Translations under genes and position numbers: made by a program
Origin: Actinomycetes bacterium
GTDB taxonomy: Bacteria; Actinomycetota; Actinomycetes; Actinomycetales; Cellulomonadaceae
Reading direction: 5' to 3'
Assembly: GCA_023428465.1 (NCBI GenBank)
Contig: JAEYXM010000037.1
Span: 1 to 41,072, forward strand
Length of the DNA stretch: 41,072 bases
The notes under the pieces: model-generated
What the model was told of the DNA's origin: nothing
Seen by the model: only the letters and a program-made list of their open reading frames with translations
Databases searched by the model: none
In this document: one piece after another, positions 41,063 to 41,072 of the stretch
Numbering within the stretch: position 1 is the first letter of the stretch
How the letters are laid out: every line of letters starts with the position of its first letter

Positions 41063-41072
41063 CGGTCCTCCC

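Overview
The window is very GC-rich DNA (third codon positions almost all G or C) with many GTG starts, 1-8 nt stop/start overlaps and GGAGG-type ribosome sites. This points to a high-GC actinobacterium, perhaps a Cellulomonas-like member of the Micrococcales (inference; there is no rRNA or housekeeping marker to confirm it). I see no tRNA, rRNA, CRISPR array, insertion sequence or integrase. Essentially the whole window is a cell-surface glycan locus.

Layout. (1) 1-7.6 kb: a nonulosonic (pseudaminic-type) acid module. pseF-like and pseG-like genes read left; pseB-like, pseC-like and a Wzx-type flippase read right. An unclassified GT-B-like protein gene (5756-6778, minus) follows. pseH and pseI functions are not in the window. 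(2) 6.9-11.8 kb: GT2, DUF2304, GT-C membrane protein and GT4, then a Wzt-type ABC ATPase with a C-terminal carbohydrate-binding-type domain. (3) 11.8-19.6 kb: two large paralogous methyltransferase / kinase-like / coiled-coil proteins on the minus strand flank a plus-strand lipoprotein plus SLH-domain wall protein pair; then comes an orphan Wzm-type permease. (4) 19.6-22.8 kb: minus-strand GT4, sugar epimerase and rhamnosyltransferase-like GT2. (5) 23.0-27.5 kb: three translationally coupled acyltransferase-3 membrane proteins, the last with an SGNH domain, and an Arg-rich micro-ORF between the first two. (6) 27.5-36.5 kb: a minus-strand operon of a GT2-GT4 fusion, an epimerase, and a duplicated two-gene glycosyltransferase module; one copy carries an extra methyltransferase domain. 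(7) 36.7-41.06 kb: a complete second Wzm/Wzt ABC exporter, rfbB, and a minus-strand GT2 with a repeat tail.

How it may work together. Nucleotide-sugar genes (CMP-nonulosonate, dTDP-6-deoxyhexose, epimerases) feed glycosyltransferases. Acyltransferases decorate the products. A flippase and two ABC exporters move them out. The most interesting proposal is an O-antigen-style chain-capping system in a Gram-positive: both large methyltransferases have a protein-kinase-like catalytic tract (D, N five residues on, D thirteen residues after that) and C-terminal coiled-coil or basic tails, as in E. coli WbdD, and they lie next to transporter ATPases with Wzt-C domains. The SLH protein between them is a possible client or wall partner of the polymer. 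These functional links are inference from domain content and gene order.
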